NCBI RefSeq assembly: GCF_000517105.1
Contig: NZ_KI912149.1
Location: 1,637,946 to 1,701,945, forward strand
Source of the DNA: Fischerella sp. PCC 9605
GTDB taxonomy: Bacteria > Cyanobacteriota > Cyanobacteriia > Cyanobacteriales > Nostocaceae
DNA: 64,000 nucleotides
Direction: 5' to 3'
Position 1 is the first letter of the stretch. Every line of letters begins with the position of its first letter. Below are positions 26,641-35,269 of the stretch, piece by piece. The notes under the pieces were generated by a model. The model saw only the letters and a list, made by a program, of their open reading frames with translations, ran no database searches and was not told the origin of the DNA. The translations under genes were made by a program, and so were the position numbers.

Positions 26641-26971
26641 ACCATACCAAAAAATTACCGGAGTAGTTACCAAAATTAAACTACTCCGGCATAACCAATA
26701 AACCTTAGTTAAAGAGTTTTAGCCCCTGTGCCACCGCTCTTAAAAAAAAGACAGATAAGAGGCTAAAATGTGCGCGTTAACCCGAAGAATAACAGAAAAC
26801 AGAGTTTATATTTCTGTATTAAGGGTAGATGCATGGTTCGAGATTTCAGATCGGGAAAGATTTATGAAAAGCAGAGATCGTTGTTGAAGATTGGGCGTTG
26901 AATTTTTTACTGTTAAATCCATACATCCAAAAATATATGCTCCCAATCTAAAATCTAAAATCGTCAATTCA
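26641..26971. other. Spacer, nothing recognised
   Basis: A small inverted repeat around 26652-26688 (TACCGGAGTAGTTAC / AACTACTCCGGCA) could end transcription coming from the left. The rest carries no supported gene; antisense frames here lack any family feature. Confidence 0.5.
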
Positions 26972-27208
26972 TTAGTCGTTTTCCCATTCTTCTCGACCAA
27001 TCAAATCACCAATGCGATCGCGCAACAAAAAGTCACACTTTTCCAATTCACATTCAATACATACCCACTCTCGTGCTGGTATATATTGACAGAGAGTATA
27101 TATTGGTTGCTGTCTGCTAACCACTCCCTTTTGTACTAGTCGCCGCGCTTCGTCTTGAATCACGTCCAAAGAGTAGTAGCTGATAGAAGGCACCGTATTC
27201 ACACTCAT
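26972..27208 (-). CDS. DUF4327 family protein
   Basis: A 78-residue soluble protein of a small cyanobacterial family (DUF4327). Signature parts: YYSLDVIQDEARRLVQKGVV, SRQQPIYTLCQYIPAREW, CIECELEKCDFLLRDRIGDLI. Three cysteines (CIEC...C) near the centre might bind a metal, though that is inference. ATG 27208. Function unknown. Single gene with long spacers. Confidence 0.85.
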   Translation of the reverse strand: MSVNTVPSISYYSLDVIQDEARRLVQKGVVSRQQPIYTLCQYIPAREWVCIECELEKCDFLLRDRIGDLIGREEWEND

Positions 27209-27966
27209 GGTCTTTACTCACAATTTTACACGTAAGTAGTGTTCCCAAAACAGATTAGGAACCAACATAGCAACGAGTAGGTCTATAGCCGGGATTTTGT
27301 AATTTGGTATACGGAACTATTTTCATTTTGACGCTACACATCCTCAAATTATGTAAATAAATGTTAAGTTTGTCAACAAAATCTGACATTTTGTCTTCAG
27401 ACCTTCAAACAAGAAGACCAGATTGTCGTGTAACTTATCTTGGCCCGGTCTCAAACCTTGGTAATTCCTAGATTTCAGCAGAGAAATGATTTACACGATC
27501 AAAAATGCATGTAAATTACTATCGAACTTTTGCATCTATCTATGTGGTGGAAGCATGGGTATAAACTGCTGCAAGTCATAAAGGCAACAATACACTACCC
27601 AAGCTTATAGAACTTTCTTTGTTAATAATTTCTTAAATAAACTTTCAGCATTTGCTGAAGTATAACACTGTTGTGAAACAAATATTCTCGGAGAAACGAT
27701 TGTAGCAATATAGGATGAGGAATTTTAGGTAATGCAGATGTACCTCTAGATAAATAGTAGTGAGAGTTTGAAAATTACAGATTTGAGTCGTATATCTCAT
27801 CTTTATTTACAGTATAATTCATGATATTTTGTGTCTAAATAGATAATTTCATAGCCGTCTCTCACTTAGTATTAAGTTATATAAACTAGTTTTCCATTGA
27901 TTGTTAATTTTTGTTAGACTCATAAGTTTTTCTTATGATTTCTCAATAAATTCATCCTTGCATTAA

Positions 27967-28066
27967 TGTCTAAAAAATAAGACACAAAGACACAAAGAAG
28001 AAAATAGGCTTGTTTGCTGAGATTTGGGTTGGTTTTTACCCATCTTGACAGGGTTACCATCAAATA
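27967..28066 (+). repeat. Dispersed element, copy 1 (GACACAAAG...CTTGACAGGG)
   Basis: Left end AAGACACAAAGACACAAAGA then AAAATAGGCTT; right end GGTTGGTTTTTACCC, ATCTTGACAGGG. Related copies at 41216-41410 (reverse orientation, rearranged) and 53740-53856. About 100 bases, no coding capacity. Confidence 0.65.
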
Positions 28067-28095
28067 TCAACCAAGAAGATATTAGGCACATTTAA

Positions 28096-28120
28096 ACAGA
28101 CGCGCTCACATCGCGTCTGT
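28096..28120 (-). terminator. 9-bp GC hairpin downstream of rbfA
   Basis: ACAGACGCG (28096-28104) pairs perfectly with CGCGTCTGT (28112-28120) around a 7-base loop. It sits ~60 bases past the rbfA stop. A T-run is weak (GTTTAAA), so it may instead be a degenerate member of the AGACGYGCCATGG palindrome family found at 50023, 58753, 61140 and 63096. Confidence 0.45.
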
Positions 28121-28178
28121 CAAATGAGTGGCCAATTTCTGAGAGGAAATTGTTGTTTAAGTTACTGAATCTAGCAAA

Positions 28179-28586
28179 TTAGCCATTTTCCTCTTTGCTG
28201 TCGTACTCATCCTCTAGGAAATCCTCTGGCTTACGCTCTTGCTTAATTCGATCCAGTAGCGATAGCACCTTACTACCGCGTTCTATAGAACGGTCTTCAA
28301 TAAATACGACCTCTGGTGTGCGACGTAGACGCACCCGCGCACCTAGTTCGCTACGGACATAACCCGTCGCTGACTTTAAGCCTGCCATTGTTTCTGCTTT
28401 GGCTTCTTCTGTGCCATAAATTGACACATAAATTTTGGCGTGTTGCAAATCGCCAGAAACATCAACATCAGTAACGCTTACCATTCCTGTGCCTACACGG
28501 TCATCCTTGATGCCATTGAGCAACATTTGGCTAACTTCCCGTTTAATCAATTCAGCAACGCGGGAAACGCGGCGATTTGTAGCCAT
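28179..28586 (-). CDS. rbfA: 30S ribosome-binding factor A
   Basis: A 135-residue KH-fold protein that binds the immature 30S subunit and helps 16S rRNA 5'-end maturation. Family marks: [45 protein letters not shown], and the KH part [24 protein letters not shown]. An AAGGAGG Shine-Dalgarno lies ~10 bases before ATG 28586 but only 1-2 bases before the in-frame ATG at 28595, so the product starts MATNRRVSR. The acidic C-terminal tail is normal for cyanobacteria. It follows the Ycf33-like gene on the same strand. Confidence 0.95.
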   Translation of the reverse strand: MATNRRVSRVAELIKREVSQMLLNGIKDDRVGTGMVSVTDVDVSGDLQHAKIYVSIYGTEEAKAETMAGLKSATGYVRSELGARVRLRRTPEVVFIEDRSIERGSKVLSLLDRIKQERKPEDFLEDEYDSKEENG

Positions 28587-29044
28587 AAAAATCATTCCTC
28601 CTTACAGAGGTTGTACTACTTTAAGACAGTTACGGTTTTTAACCGTGGAGTTGTTGAGACTGAGAGGGATGAGGTACTAGGGACTGGGGGCTAGGGACTA
28701 GGTTATATTCTTCCCTTATCTCCACTACCCAGTATCCAAATCTAGTGTACCTGGGTTGCTTGGTTTCCCAAAAAAGCTTTTCTTGATTGTCGCAGTCCGT
28801 TAAGAACACCTAAGCCGTGCTGAAGAAGGTTGTTCCTTCTAAAACTATCTATCTTTATGTTCTGGAGTACATATATCTTGACTTCCTTCAACTTCAAGCG
28901 TTTAGGAAGATAAGATTATACCACGGCACTTGTTTTTTAATCAGCAAGTGCGTAGATTTCTAGAGGGCGACTTCAAACTTTCTGCTATTTTTTCTTAGTT
29001 GTTGGCAGTTGCTTGGGGGCACACCCTAGTGTATGGATTGAACC
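28587..29044. other. Spacer between ycf33-like gene and rbfA
   Basis: No gene. At 28672-28700 (GGTACTAGGGACTGGGGGCT..., then CTAGGGACTAGG) is a short member of the same repeat class as 24004-24165. CTTTAAGACAG and two GTTAAGAA-like segments are unremarkable. Confidence 0.5.
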
Positions 29045-29251
29045 CTAAATTGTACTCAAACCCAGCATTGCCCGCAGGGTCAGAGTAATAAAGACCATTC
29101 CGCCAACGAACAAGCCCAAGAGGGCAATCAACGTAACTGGGCGTTTCAGCAACGGTGCCAATGGTGCAAACGCGTTTAACAACACGCCTAACAGGGTAGT
29201 AATAAAGTACCGGAAGTAACGAAAAACATTATCCCAAAATCCGTCAAACAT
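29045..29251 (-). CDS. Ycf33-like small membrane protein (DUF751)
   Basis: A 68-residue protein with two hydrophobic helices (YFRYFITTLLGVLLNAF and LIALLGLFVGGMVFITLTLRAML) separated by APLAPLLKRP. This is the DUF751/Ycf33 family kept in cyanobacteria and some algal plastids; function unknown. The start ATG 29251 (MFDGFWDNVFRYFRY) is typical. It is co-oriented with rbfA, 458 bases downstream, an order I recall from other cyanobacteria. Confidence 0.85.
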   Translation of the reverse strand: MFDGFWDNVFRYFRYFITTLLGVLLNAFAPLAPLLKRPVTLIALLGLFVGGMVFITLTLRAMLGLSTI

Positions 29252-29719
29252 CTTGATCTTAAATTGTTTTGTTTTCGACTTTACGTTTGTTGTTAACTGC
29301 CCGATTAATTTAAATTGTAATGCAATTTAGGCAATTGTAGGGGTGAATCATTTTTTGCCCTTTCTGCGTCTGAAATTCAGCAGGTAGATTTTGCGGATGT
29401 ACTAAATTATGCCACAAGCAGTGATAATTTTGCCCTTCATCCTTTACCCTTTTCTATTTTCCCGACTATAGCTAATTTATATTAGATTAACTGGTTTTTT
29501 AAATAAATAAAAATCCACTTTTGACTGCAAAATTTGAGAAATACTAGATTTGGCTTCTTCCCTATCTTCCCCCACAAACGGGGGAAGATAGGGAAGATAA
29601 AAAGTATTGGCTTGTATATTGAGTAAGTAAGCTATTAATAATCAGCATTTACAGTCAATGGATGAAGCCTAGGAAGATTAGTTGATATGAGATTATGGAA
29701 GATGAAACTAATATAGGCT
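29252..29719. other. Spacer with a perfect 18-bp hairpin
   Basis: No gene. The main element is the hairpin at 29556-29597. It lies ~125 bases past the stop of the HetZ-like gene and upstream of the Ycf33-like gene. Confidence 0.6.
29556..29597 (-). terminator. Perfect 18-bp stem-loop
   Basis: TCTTCCCTATCTTCCCCC pairs without mismatch with GGGGGAAGATAGGGAAGA around a 6-base loop. There is no T-run on the minus strand, so it could be a factor-assisted terminator of the HetZ-like gene, an RNA-stability element or a small repeat. Confidence 0.5.
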
Positions 29720-31000
29720 TTAGCTTGTTTGGACTTCAGTATTACCATTACGGATAGCCCATGCAAGTTCCAATAGTTGAGTCCAACGCTTTTGTAACTG
29801 CTTGGGAGTGCATTTGAGAACCTTGGCGATCGCTTGATCGGTCTGTTGTGCAGCTTTGAGTTGTAAAATTTGCCGTTGCTGTTCGGAAAGCTGACCTAAA
29901 AAGCGTTCCCACTGCTGGGAAGACAACCCCAACTTTTGTTCTATACCTACGCCCAACCATTGATGTACCAATTGCCAGTGGTGGGTACGAGCAAACTTTT
30001 CCACATGGTACTTAAAACGCTGTTGGAGATAATCCCGTTGGCGACTGGTTAAACCGAGAATTTGGTCAATTTCTGGTGCTGAGAGGTCTTGGAGTTTTAA
30101 GGCCAGGTAATCTACACAATCGTGTTGACCTTGAGATTCAAAATATTTTACCAGTTCCGAGATTACGCGATCGCGCTCACTATCTTCAGCCGGATCGAAA
30201 CCTGGTTGGGATATCATTTGCGATCGCAATTGCTGTACTGCTGAGTGACGCTGGTAAGATTCGGCTTCTTCAGTCTTAGCATTTTCCACCGCCATTTCAA
30301 AGTCTACACTGGTTTCTTGGGGCAGACGACGAGCAAAACCTTGAGCACGCAGTATAATCAACTGCTGATTGGCACCACCAGGTAAATTAATACGGCGCTT
30401 CGCATACTGTTCTGTAAACGCCATGTATTCTGCAAGTTGCAAATGAGTACGCGGGGTGTAATCTTCTGGCAATTCATTTTCGCGCCGGAAAGCCTTAATA
30501 GCTTCGATATAAAATGCTTGTAAAAAATCTTCAATTAAGTTGTAGCGAGCTTGAAATCCTAACTCAATTCCTGATACAGCAACATGGCGATAAACCATAG
30601 CACCTAAGCTGCTATGTAATTCTACGCGCCCTTGTTTAGAACCAAGTTGATAGTAACTCAAACATTTTTGCAGGCGATGACGCGCTAGGGAAACTTGCCA
30701 GGACTTGATTTGCCCGGAATTTTGGATGCGATGGCTCTTATCACAAATCCGCTCTACTTCTTTGGCGATGCGCGTTGCTACAGCTTGCACGCAACCAGGT
30801 GCAGCTTTCACCTGTGGTTGCATTTCTTTACATAGAAATTTGCTTAAGGCATCGGTATGGGGATCAACAGCGGATGTAGGGGAAGGTACATTGACAAACT
30901 TGGCTTTCATGATATTTTTGGGAGTGGTATTGCACCGTAACGACATAACAAAAGATGCCAGGGCAATCTCTTGATTTTCATCTTTCAAGAGTTGCCGCAA
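29720..31000 (-). CDS. HetZ-like regulatory protein
   Basis: A 426-residue (or ~396) protein resembling the HetZ family, transcription regulators of early heterocyst differentiation in Nostocales. Features that led me there: LSKFLCKEMQPQV, ARYNLIEDFLQAFYIEAIKAF, YTPRTHLQLAEYMAFTEQYA, and a C-terminal half that looks like sigma-factor or helix-turn-helix repeats (ILGLTSRQRDYLQQRF, LSEQQRQILQLKAAQQTDQAIAKVL). The mix of sigma-2-like and HTH segments fits a DNA-binding role. The start is uncertain: ATG 31000 gives an unusual 30-residue lead; ATG 30910 (MKAKFVNVPS) is an alternative. Whether it is HetZ itself or a HetZ-related paralogue cannot be decided here. Confidence 0.65.
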   Translation of the reverse strand: MRQLLKDENQEIALASFVMSLRCNTTPKNIMKAKFVNVPSPTSAVDPHTDALSKFLCKEMQPQVKAAPGCVQAVATRIAKEVERICDKSHRIQNSGQIKSWQVSLARHRLQKCLSYYQLGSKQGRVELHSSLGAMVYRHVAVSGIELGFQARYNLIEDFLQAFYIEAIKAFRRENELPEDYTPRTHLQLAEYMAFTEQYAKRRINLPGGANQQLIILRAQGFARRLPQETSVDFEMAVENAKTEEAESYQRHSAVQQLRSQMISQPGFDPAEDSERDRVISELVKYFESQGQHDCVDYLALKLQDLSAPEIDQILGLTSRQRDYLQQRFKYHVEKFARTHHWQLVHQWLGVGIEQKLGLSSQQWERFLGQLSEQQRQILQLKAAQQTDQAIAKVLKCTPKQLQKRWTQLLELAWAIRNGNTEVQTS

Positions 31001-31262
31001 GCACCGCTCACATTTAAGAATGTAAGAAATCTTTGCGAGTTCCAGATAAGATAATGTGTCGGTTTTTCTATAAGCAACTTAACAATGGCTGACGCATGAA
31101 TATTCACTATCTACTTAAAACAAATAAAAGCCTTACTATGCCAAGGTTTTTCCCTATCCCAGTTATAAATGCATTGCGCTTCGTCAGTATGACAATTATA
31201 AAAGTGGAGTTTTTTTATCTCTAATTTCCGAAACTCAAGAATGAGCTTGTGAAGTTAATTTT

Positions 31263-31922
31263 TTATACCCATGCTGCTGCTCTTTCCCAACCTAAACCCT
31301 GCCGTATCATGATTGGTTCCTCCGCTGTTAAGTCCAAAATCGTAGAAACTTCATAGCTTGGTTCTTCGCCAGTGTCTACAATTACATCTACCAAGTCTTC
31401 TAAACGGTCAAATAAATTTACCCGTGACAAAATCGGTTCTGGTTCCACTCCCAAGGTTCCATTACCTGTCTCGTCTGGTGGTAAATGTGCCGAAGTTGAA
31501 ATAATTGGGTTTCCTAATGCTGTCAACAACGCCAAGCATACCTGATGATTGGGAACTCTAATCCCAGTAGTTTTTCGTTTGGGATTTTGCACTAGACGCG
31601 GAACTAACTTAGTAGCAGGTAACAAAAAAGTGTATGGGCCCGGAATCAGGTGCTTCATAATCCGGTAGGCAGTATCGCTCACAATAGCATAAGTCGCCAC
31701 ATTGGAAAGCGATGGACACAAAAATGTCAGTGGTTTATCATTTGCTAGCTGCTTGATTTTACGCACTCGTTCTACCGCCGACTTAGCATTTATATCACAA
31801 CCAATCGCATAGACTGTATCAGTTGGATAAAGCATAACCGCGCCATTAGAGAGCGCCGTTTGTATTTCATCTATACGGCGGATTTGGGGATTATCAGGAT
31901 GGACTGAGAAAATTTTTGCCAT
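31263..31922 (-). CDS. Sua5/YciO/YrdC family protein
   Basis: A 219-residue member of the family that makes threonylcarbamoyl-AMP for tRNA t6A37 modification, or a YciO-like relative. Motifs: AVMLYPTDTVYAIGCD (~28-43), KQLANDKPLTFLCPS, LIPGPYTFLLPATKLVP, TGIRVPNHQVC and IISTSAH. ATG 31922 (MAKIFSVHPDNPQIRRID) is the start. The frame stays open upstream to 32048, but that stretch is translated heptamer repeat (SSWWLVIGNWSLV) and is rejected. The KPLTFLC and PNPKRKTTGIRVP wording is nearer to the YciO branch than to TsaC. Confidence 0.88.
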   Translation of the reverse strand: MAKIFSVHPDNPQIRRIDEIQTALSNGAVMLYPTDTVYAIGCDINAKSAVERVRKIKQLANDKPLTFLCPSLSNVATYAIVSDTAYRIMKHLIPGPYTFLLPATKLVPRLVQNPKRKTTGIRVPNHQVCLALLTALGNPIISTSAHLPPDETGNGTLGVEPEPILSRVNLFDRLEDLVDVIVDTGEEPSYEVSTILDLTAEEPIMIRQGLGWERAAAWV

Positions 31923-31925
31923 AGA

Positions 31926-32066
31926 TTTGGTGTGGATAGTAGATAGTGGATAGTGGTTAGTGGGGAAGAGGGAATGGGTAATGGGAAAGAAAATAATAAT
32001 GACCAATGACCAATTGCCAATTACCAACCACCAACTACTAACTACCAACTACTAACTACTAACAAA
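31926..32066. repeat. STRR hairpin between divergent genes
   Basis: GATAGTAGATAGTGGATAGT and TTAGTGGGG on the left face ACCAATGACC, ACCAACCACC and ACTACTAACTACC on the right. It fills almost all of the spacer between Sua5/YrdC and larC, so promoters of both genes must lie within or beside repeat DNA. Confidence 0.7.
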
Positions 32067-32070
32067 TATT

Positions 32071-33339
32071 ATGATTAAACTTGCTTATCTTCAATGTCCA
32101 ACGGGTATTTCCGGTGATATGTGCTTGGGAGCATTGGTAAGTTTAGGTGTTCCCTTAGAGTATTTAATAGAAAAACTTAATAACTTAGGAATTGAACATG
32201 AGTATAAATTATGGGCAGAACTTGTTCAGCGCAATAGTCAGCAGGCAACGAAAGTACATGTAGAGTTATTACACAATCATCACAACCATGAACATACTCA
32301 TCACCATCGCCATTTGCCAGAAATCGAACAGATGATACTCAAAGCTGAGTTGCCTGCAAGGGCAGAAGCTTGGAGTTTAGCAGTATTCCGACAGTTAGCG
32401 ATCGCGGAAGGGGCAGTACATGGCATTGCGCCAGAAAAAGTTCACTTTCATGAAGTGGGTGCAGTTGATGCGATTGTGGATATTGTTGGCACTTGTTTGG
32501 GGTTAGATTGGTTAGGTCTTGAGAGTAACGAACAAGGACTACCCCAACTTTATTGTTCAGCATTTCCGACTGGTGGGGGAACAGTGCGGGCTGCCCACGG
32601 CCAGATGGCCGTACCAGTACCAGCAGTATTGAAGTTATGGGAAATGCGCGGCTGTCCAGTTTATAGTAACGGCATTGAACGAGAATTAGTAACACCTACA
32701 GGAGCTGCGATCGCTACGACTCTTGCTAAGGATTTTGGTTCACCACCTCCCATGAGCATTATACAAATAGGACTGGGAGCAGGTTCTCTGAATTTACCGA
32801 TTCCCAACATCCTACGCTTGTGGCTGGGTGAAGCAACGCCTAGTGAATTCACAGACAACTCATCCGCAAGCATTCCAACTTTAGAAACTATATCGGTACT
32901 GGAAACTCAAATAGATGACCTAAGTCCACAAGCGATCGGTTATCTATTTGAAACATTATTTGCCGCTGGTGCGGTGGATGTCTTTACCCAATCCATAGGC
33001 ATGAAAAAGTCCCGTCCAGGCATTTTGCTAACTGTGATTTGTCATCCAAAAAATTTACTTAGTTGTGAAACTGTTTTATTCCGCGAAACCACTACTTTAG
33101 GTATTCGACGCTTTCAGCAGCAGCGTGCTATTCTACAGCGAGAAATTCAACAAATAGAAACCGAATATGGAGTAGTAAGTGTTAAAGTTGCATGGACTGG
33201 ACAAGCAAACAACAGAGTTATAAATAACGTCCAGCCAGAATACGAAGATTGTGCAGAAATAGCTCGAAAGCATAATATTCCCTGGCGTGAAATTCAGCGG
33301 CTAGCACTACACAATTGGTATTTACAAAATAAAAAATAG
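32071..33339 (+). CDS. larC: LarC nickel-pincer cofactor insertion protein
   Basis: A 422-residue member of the LarC (DUF111) family that inserts nickel into the pyridinium bisthiocarboxylate pincer nucleotide of lactate-racemase-like enzymes. Signatures: N-terminal GISGDMCLGALVSLGVP, a His-rich metal-binding stretch (HNHHNHEHTHHHRH, ~68-82), HFHEVGAVDAIVDIVG, TPTGAAIATTLA, LETQIDDLSPQ and GMKKSRPGILLTV. LarB and LarE are not in this window, so the role may be in another Ni or cofactor setting, as in most cyanobacteria. ATG 32071 sits 5 bases after an ACTACTAAC repeat tract, with no visible Shine-Dalgarno. Confidence 0.92.
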   Translation: MIKLAYLQCPTGISGDMCLGALVSLGVPLEYLIEKLNNLGIEHEYKLWAELVQRNSQQATKVHVELLHNHHNHEHTHHHRHLPEIEQMILKAELPARAEAWSLAVFRQLAIAEGAVHGIAPEKVHFHEVGAVDAIVDIVGTCLGLDWLGLESNEQGLPQLYCSAFPTGGGTVRAAHGQMAVPVPAVLKLWEMRGCPVYSNGIERELVTPTGAAIATTLAKDFGSPPPMSIIQIGLGAGSLNLPIPNILRLWLGEATPSEFTDNSSASIPTLETISVLETQIDDLSPQAIGYLFETLFAAGAVDVFTQSIGMKKSRPGILLTVICHPKNLLSCETVLFRETTTLGIRRFQQQRAILQREIQQIETEYGVVSVKVAWTGQANNRVINNVQPEYEDCAEIARKHNIPWREIQRLALHNWYLQNKK

Positions 33340-33418
33340 TCAAGAGCCGATAGCTTGTAGTCATAAGTAAAAACATCTTTTAACTCTTGACTCTTGACTA
33401 TGAACTACTTCAGCTAAC

Positions 33419-34012
33419 CTATCTGTCGAATGTTCTATTTACTGCATTTGCTGCATCTTCAGCAGTGCGCTGAGCATTGATTTTTGTATCCTCAGCAGCC
33501 CGCTGCGTGCCTTTTGTGACGTTCCTAGCAGTATCCTCAGTATTTCCCTTGATATTTTCAATTCCTCGCTGAGTTCCCTTGGTTACACCTTCAGTCAACT
33601 CTTTAGCTGAACTGCCGATATCTTCACCAAGATTCTTCACTCTTTCAGGAAAGGGTGTACCTTGGCGATAATTTTCAACATATTGCCCTGGGCTATCAAC
33701 GCCTTTTTGCTCAATGTTCCGCTGAGCATTTTCCTTGAGGTACTCAGCTTTTGCTTTTGCTTGGCTTTCTGCTGCTCTAGATCTGGGGTCTACATCACTA
33801 AAGTTATTCATCCCGCCTTCATAAGGATTAGTGACATTATCTCCCTTGGGAACATACACTTCCGCATTTGGTCTCGTGGAAGGCTGTGGAGGTTGTCCTG
33901 CTACCGTAGGACGATTGCAAGCTTGTGTAAAGAATAGTAAGATTCCTGCCACAAAAACTGTTAAAATTTGCTTTAAGCGAATTTTTTTGATCCAAGCAAT
34001 TACTGTGTTCAT
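33419..34012 (-). CDS. Putative lipoprotein, paralogue 1
   Basis: A 197-residue exported protein. MNTVIAWIKKIRLKQILTVF and GILLFFTQACN form a lipoprotein-type signal with Cys at ~32 as the likely lipid site. The mature part is hydrophilic and helical, with a ~11-residue repeat in the second half (VTKGTQRGIENIKGNTEDTARN..., TQRAAEDTKINAQRTAED) reminiscent of LEA or low-temperature-induced proteins. An AAGGAG sequence 7 bases before ATG 34012 fixes the start and excludes the in-frame start at 34057. Paralogue of the next gene; the two share the first ~30 residues and the NPY.GG motif. A stress-protective role is likely but unproven. Confidence 0.75.
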   Translation of the reverse strand: MNTVIAWIKKIRLKQILTVFVAGILLFFTQACNRPTVAGQPPQPSTRPNAEVYVPKGDNVTNPYEGGMNNFSDVDPRSRAAESQAKAKAEYLKENAQRNIEQKGVDSPGQYVENYRQGTPFPERVKNLGEDIGSSAKELTEGVTKGTQRGIENIKGNTEDTARNVTKGTQRAAEDTKINAQRTAEDAANAVNRTFDR

Positions 34013-34132
34013 GATGCATCTCCTTGCAGTTGTTTGACAAGTTATAACGTTAGGCAATACTCAATCCCAAATTTTGATATTTGAGATCTTGGATTGAATG
34101 CAAATCTGAAAGATTGAGGCAAGAAATTTCTT

Positions 34133-34675
34133 TTATCTGCCCAAAGCTGGATTAGGTTGCAATTCAGGTCTGGCACCTGCTTCATCTGCCTTTTCTTTCA
34201 AAAAGCCTGAAGCTTCCTCAACAGCTTCTTTCACAGTTTCAATTCTTTCTTTAACTCTTTCTCCTACGTCTGGTTCGTTCTGAATCAAATTACCAGATTC
34301 AGGTTTGAAATCTTTCTCTTTAATAATTGGCAATTCTCCTTCTTTATAGGCTCGACCTACAGGAGTTTCCGCACCAGGATAAAGCAATTCAGATTCTTTA
34401 TCGGTCGCAGCAAACAACTGTTGTGAATTGAACTGTTGTAGGCTAGCTTGGTCACGTCCAGATTTGGACATTTTTGAATTTGTGTACTTGTCCCCACCAT
34501 TCTTGTAAGGATTATTTCCACCGCCAGCTTGCACAGCTGGGTTATTTGGATTTGCTGCGTTAGGATATGGACTACTACAAGCAGTGCTAATTATCAACAA
34601 TAGTCCTGCCAAAAATACGGTTAAAATTTGGCGCAGTCGCAGTTTTTTTATAAAAGCAGTTAAACTGTTCACCAT
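34133..34675 (-). CDS. Putative lipoprotein, paralogue 2
   Basis: A 180-residue exported protein. The signal region KKLRLRQILTVFLAGLLLIISTACSS is almost the same as in paralogue 1, with lipobox STAC. The mature part starts Asn/Pro/Gly-rich (NAANPNNPAVQAGGGNNPYK), has an ordered middle (YPGAETPVGRAYKEGELP) and ends in a charged helix (VGERVKERIETVKEAVEEAS). A GGAGGAG sequence lies just before ATG 34675. It sits 120 bases upstream of paralogue 1 on the same strand, so they are probably co-transcribed. The repeat type of paralogue 1 is missing here. Confidence 0.75.
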   Translation of the reverse strand: MVNSLTAFIKKLRLRQILTVFLAGLLLIISTACSSPYPNAANPNNPAVQAGGGNNPYKNGGDKYTNSKMSKSGRDQASLQQFNSQQLFAATDKESELLYPGAETPVGRAYKEGELPIIKEKDFKPESGNLIQNEPDVGERVKERIETVKEAVEEASGFLKEKADEAGARPELQPNPALGR

Positions 34676-35269
34676 CTCCTCCTTTCAATACCAAACAAGC
34701 TTTCTCACCGAGTAGTTATATAACTCCGTGAATTTATTTTCTTGTTTGATTTACTTGCTATTAGAGCAACAATCGATTTCTAAGAGTACGCAATTAAAAG
34801 GAAACCTTTCATCTAACGTAAGTCACATTATCATTAGTTTTTTTGCGCTCTAATTATCTTACTTAGGATGGATATAGAAATTTTAAATGATTGATGATCG
34901 CTAAAAAATAAATGCTCTATTTTAAGTCTATCTTCAAAATAAAGAATTACTCTTGTTACTTAGTTTGATTATTAGTGGTTGATAGTTAGTGAGGTAGTTA
35001 GTAGATATTAGTTAGTAGTTAGTTGCTTTACCCACTAACTACTAACCATTGTACGGACGTACGCCGCAGGGGTTATCGAAGAATAGGATTTGCAAAATTA
35101 TTTTTCGATTTTATAAAAAGATACATGTTCAAATACTTCGCCTCTACTAACAACCATTAACCAAAACATCGATTAACTCTGTTTCCCAACACGCTTACGA
35201 TATACTGCTGATTTACCATATGATTTGAGGTATTCAATCAAACGGTAGCTGAACAGTCTAATTTTTAAA
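34676..35269. other. Divergent spacer with an STRR tract
   Basis: AT-rich upstream region of both the lipoprotein pair and the UPF0104 gene. From ~34972 to 35052 it has GTTAGTAGTTAGT-like heptamers closing into ACTAACTACTAACC. GTACGGACGTAC at 35050-35062 is a small palindrome. No gene. Confidence 0.6.

Larger units (their letters stand above)
27209..28178. other. 970-base gene-poor spacer with repeats
   Basis: No supported gene on either strand. Visible elements: a short CAGCA-TT-TGCTG hairpin at 27647-27658; one copy of a dispersed element at 27967-28065 (GACACAAAGACACAAAG... TTTTTACCCATCTTGACAGGG); and a hairpin ACAGACGCG...CGCGTCTGT at 28096-28120, about 60 bases beyond the end of rbfA. 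Confidence 0.6.

Noticed and set aside
31923-32048. 42-residue N-terminal extension of the Sua5/YrdC protein
   Set aside because: Translated heptamer repeat; a good ATG with family-typical sequence follows at 31922.
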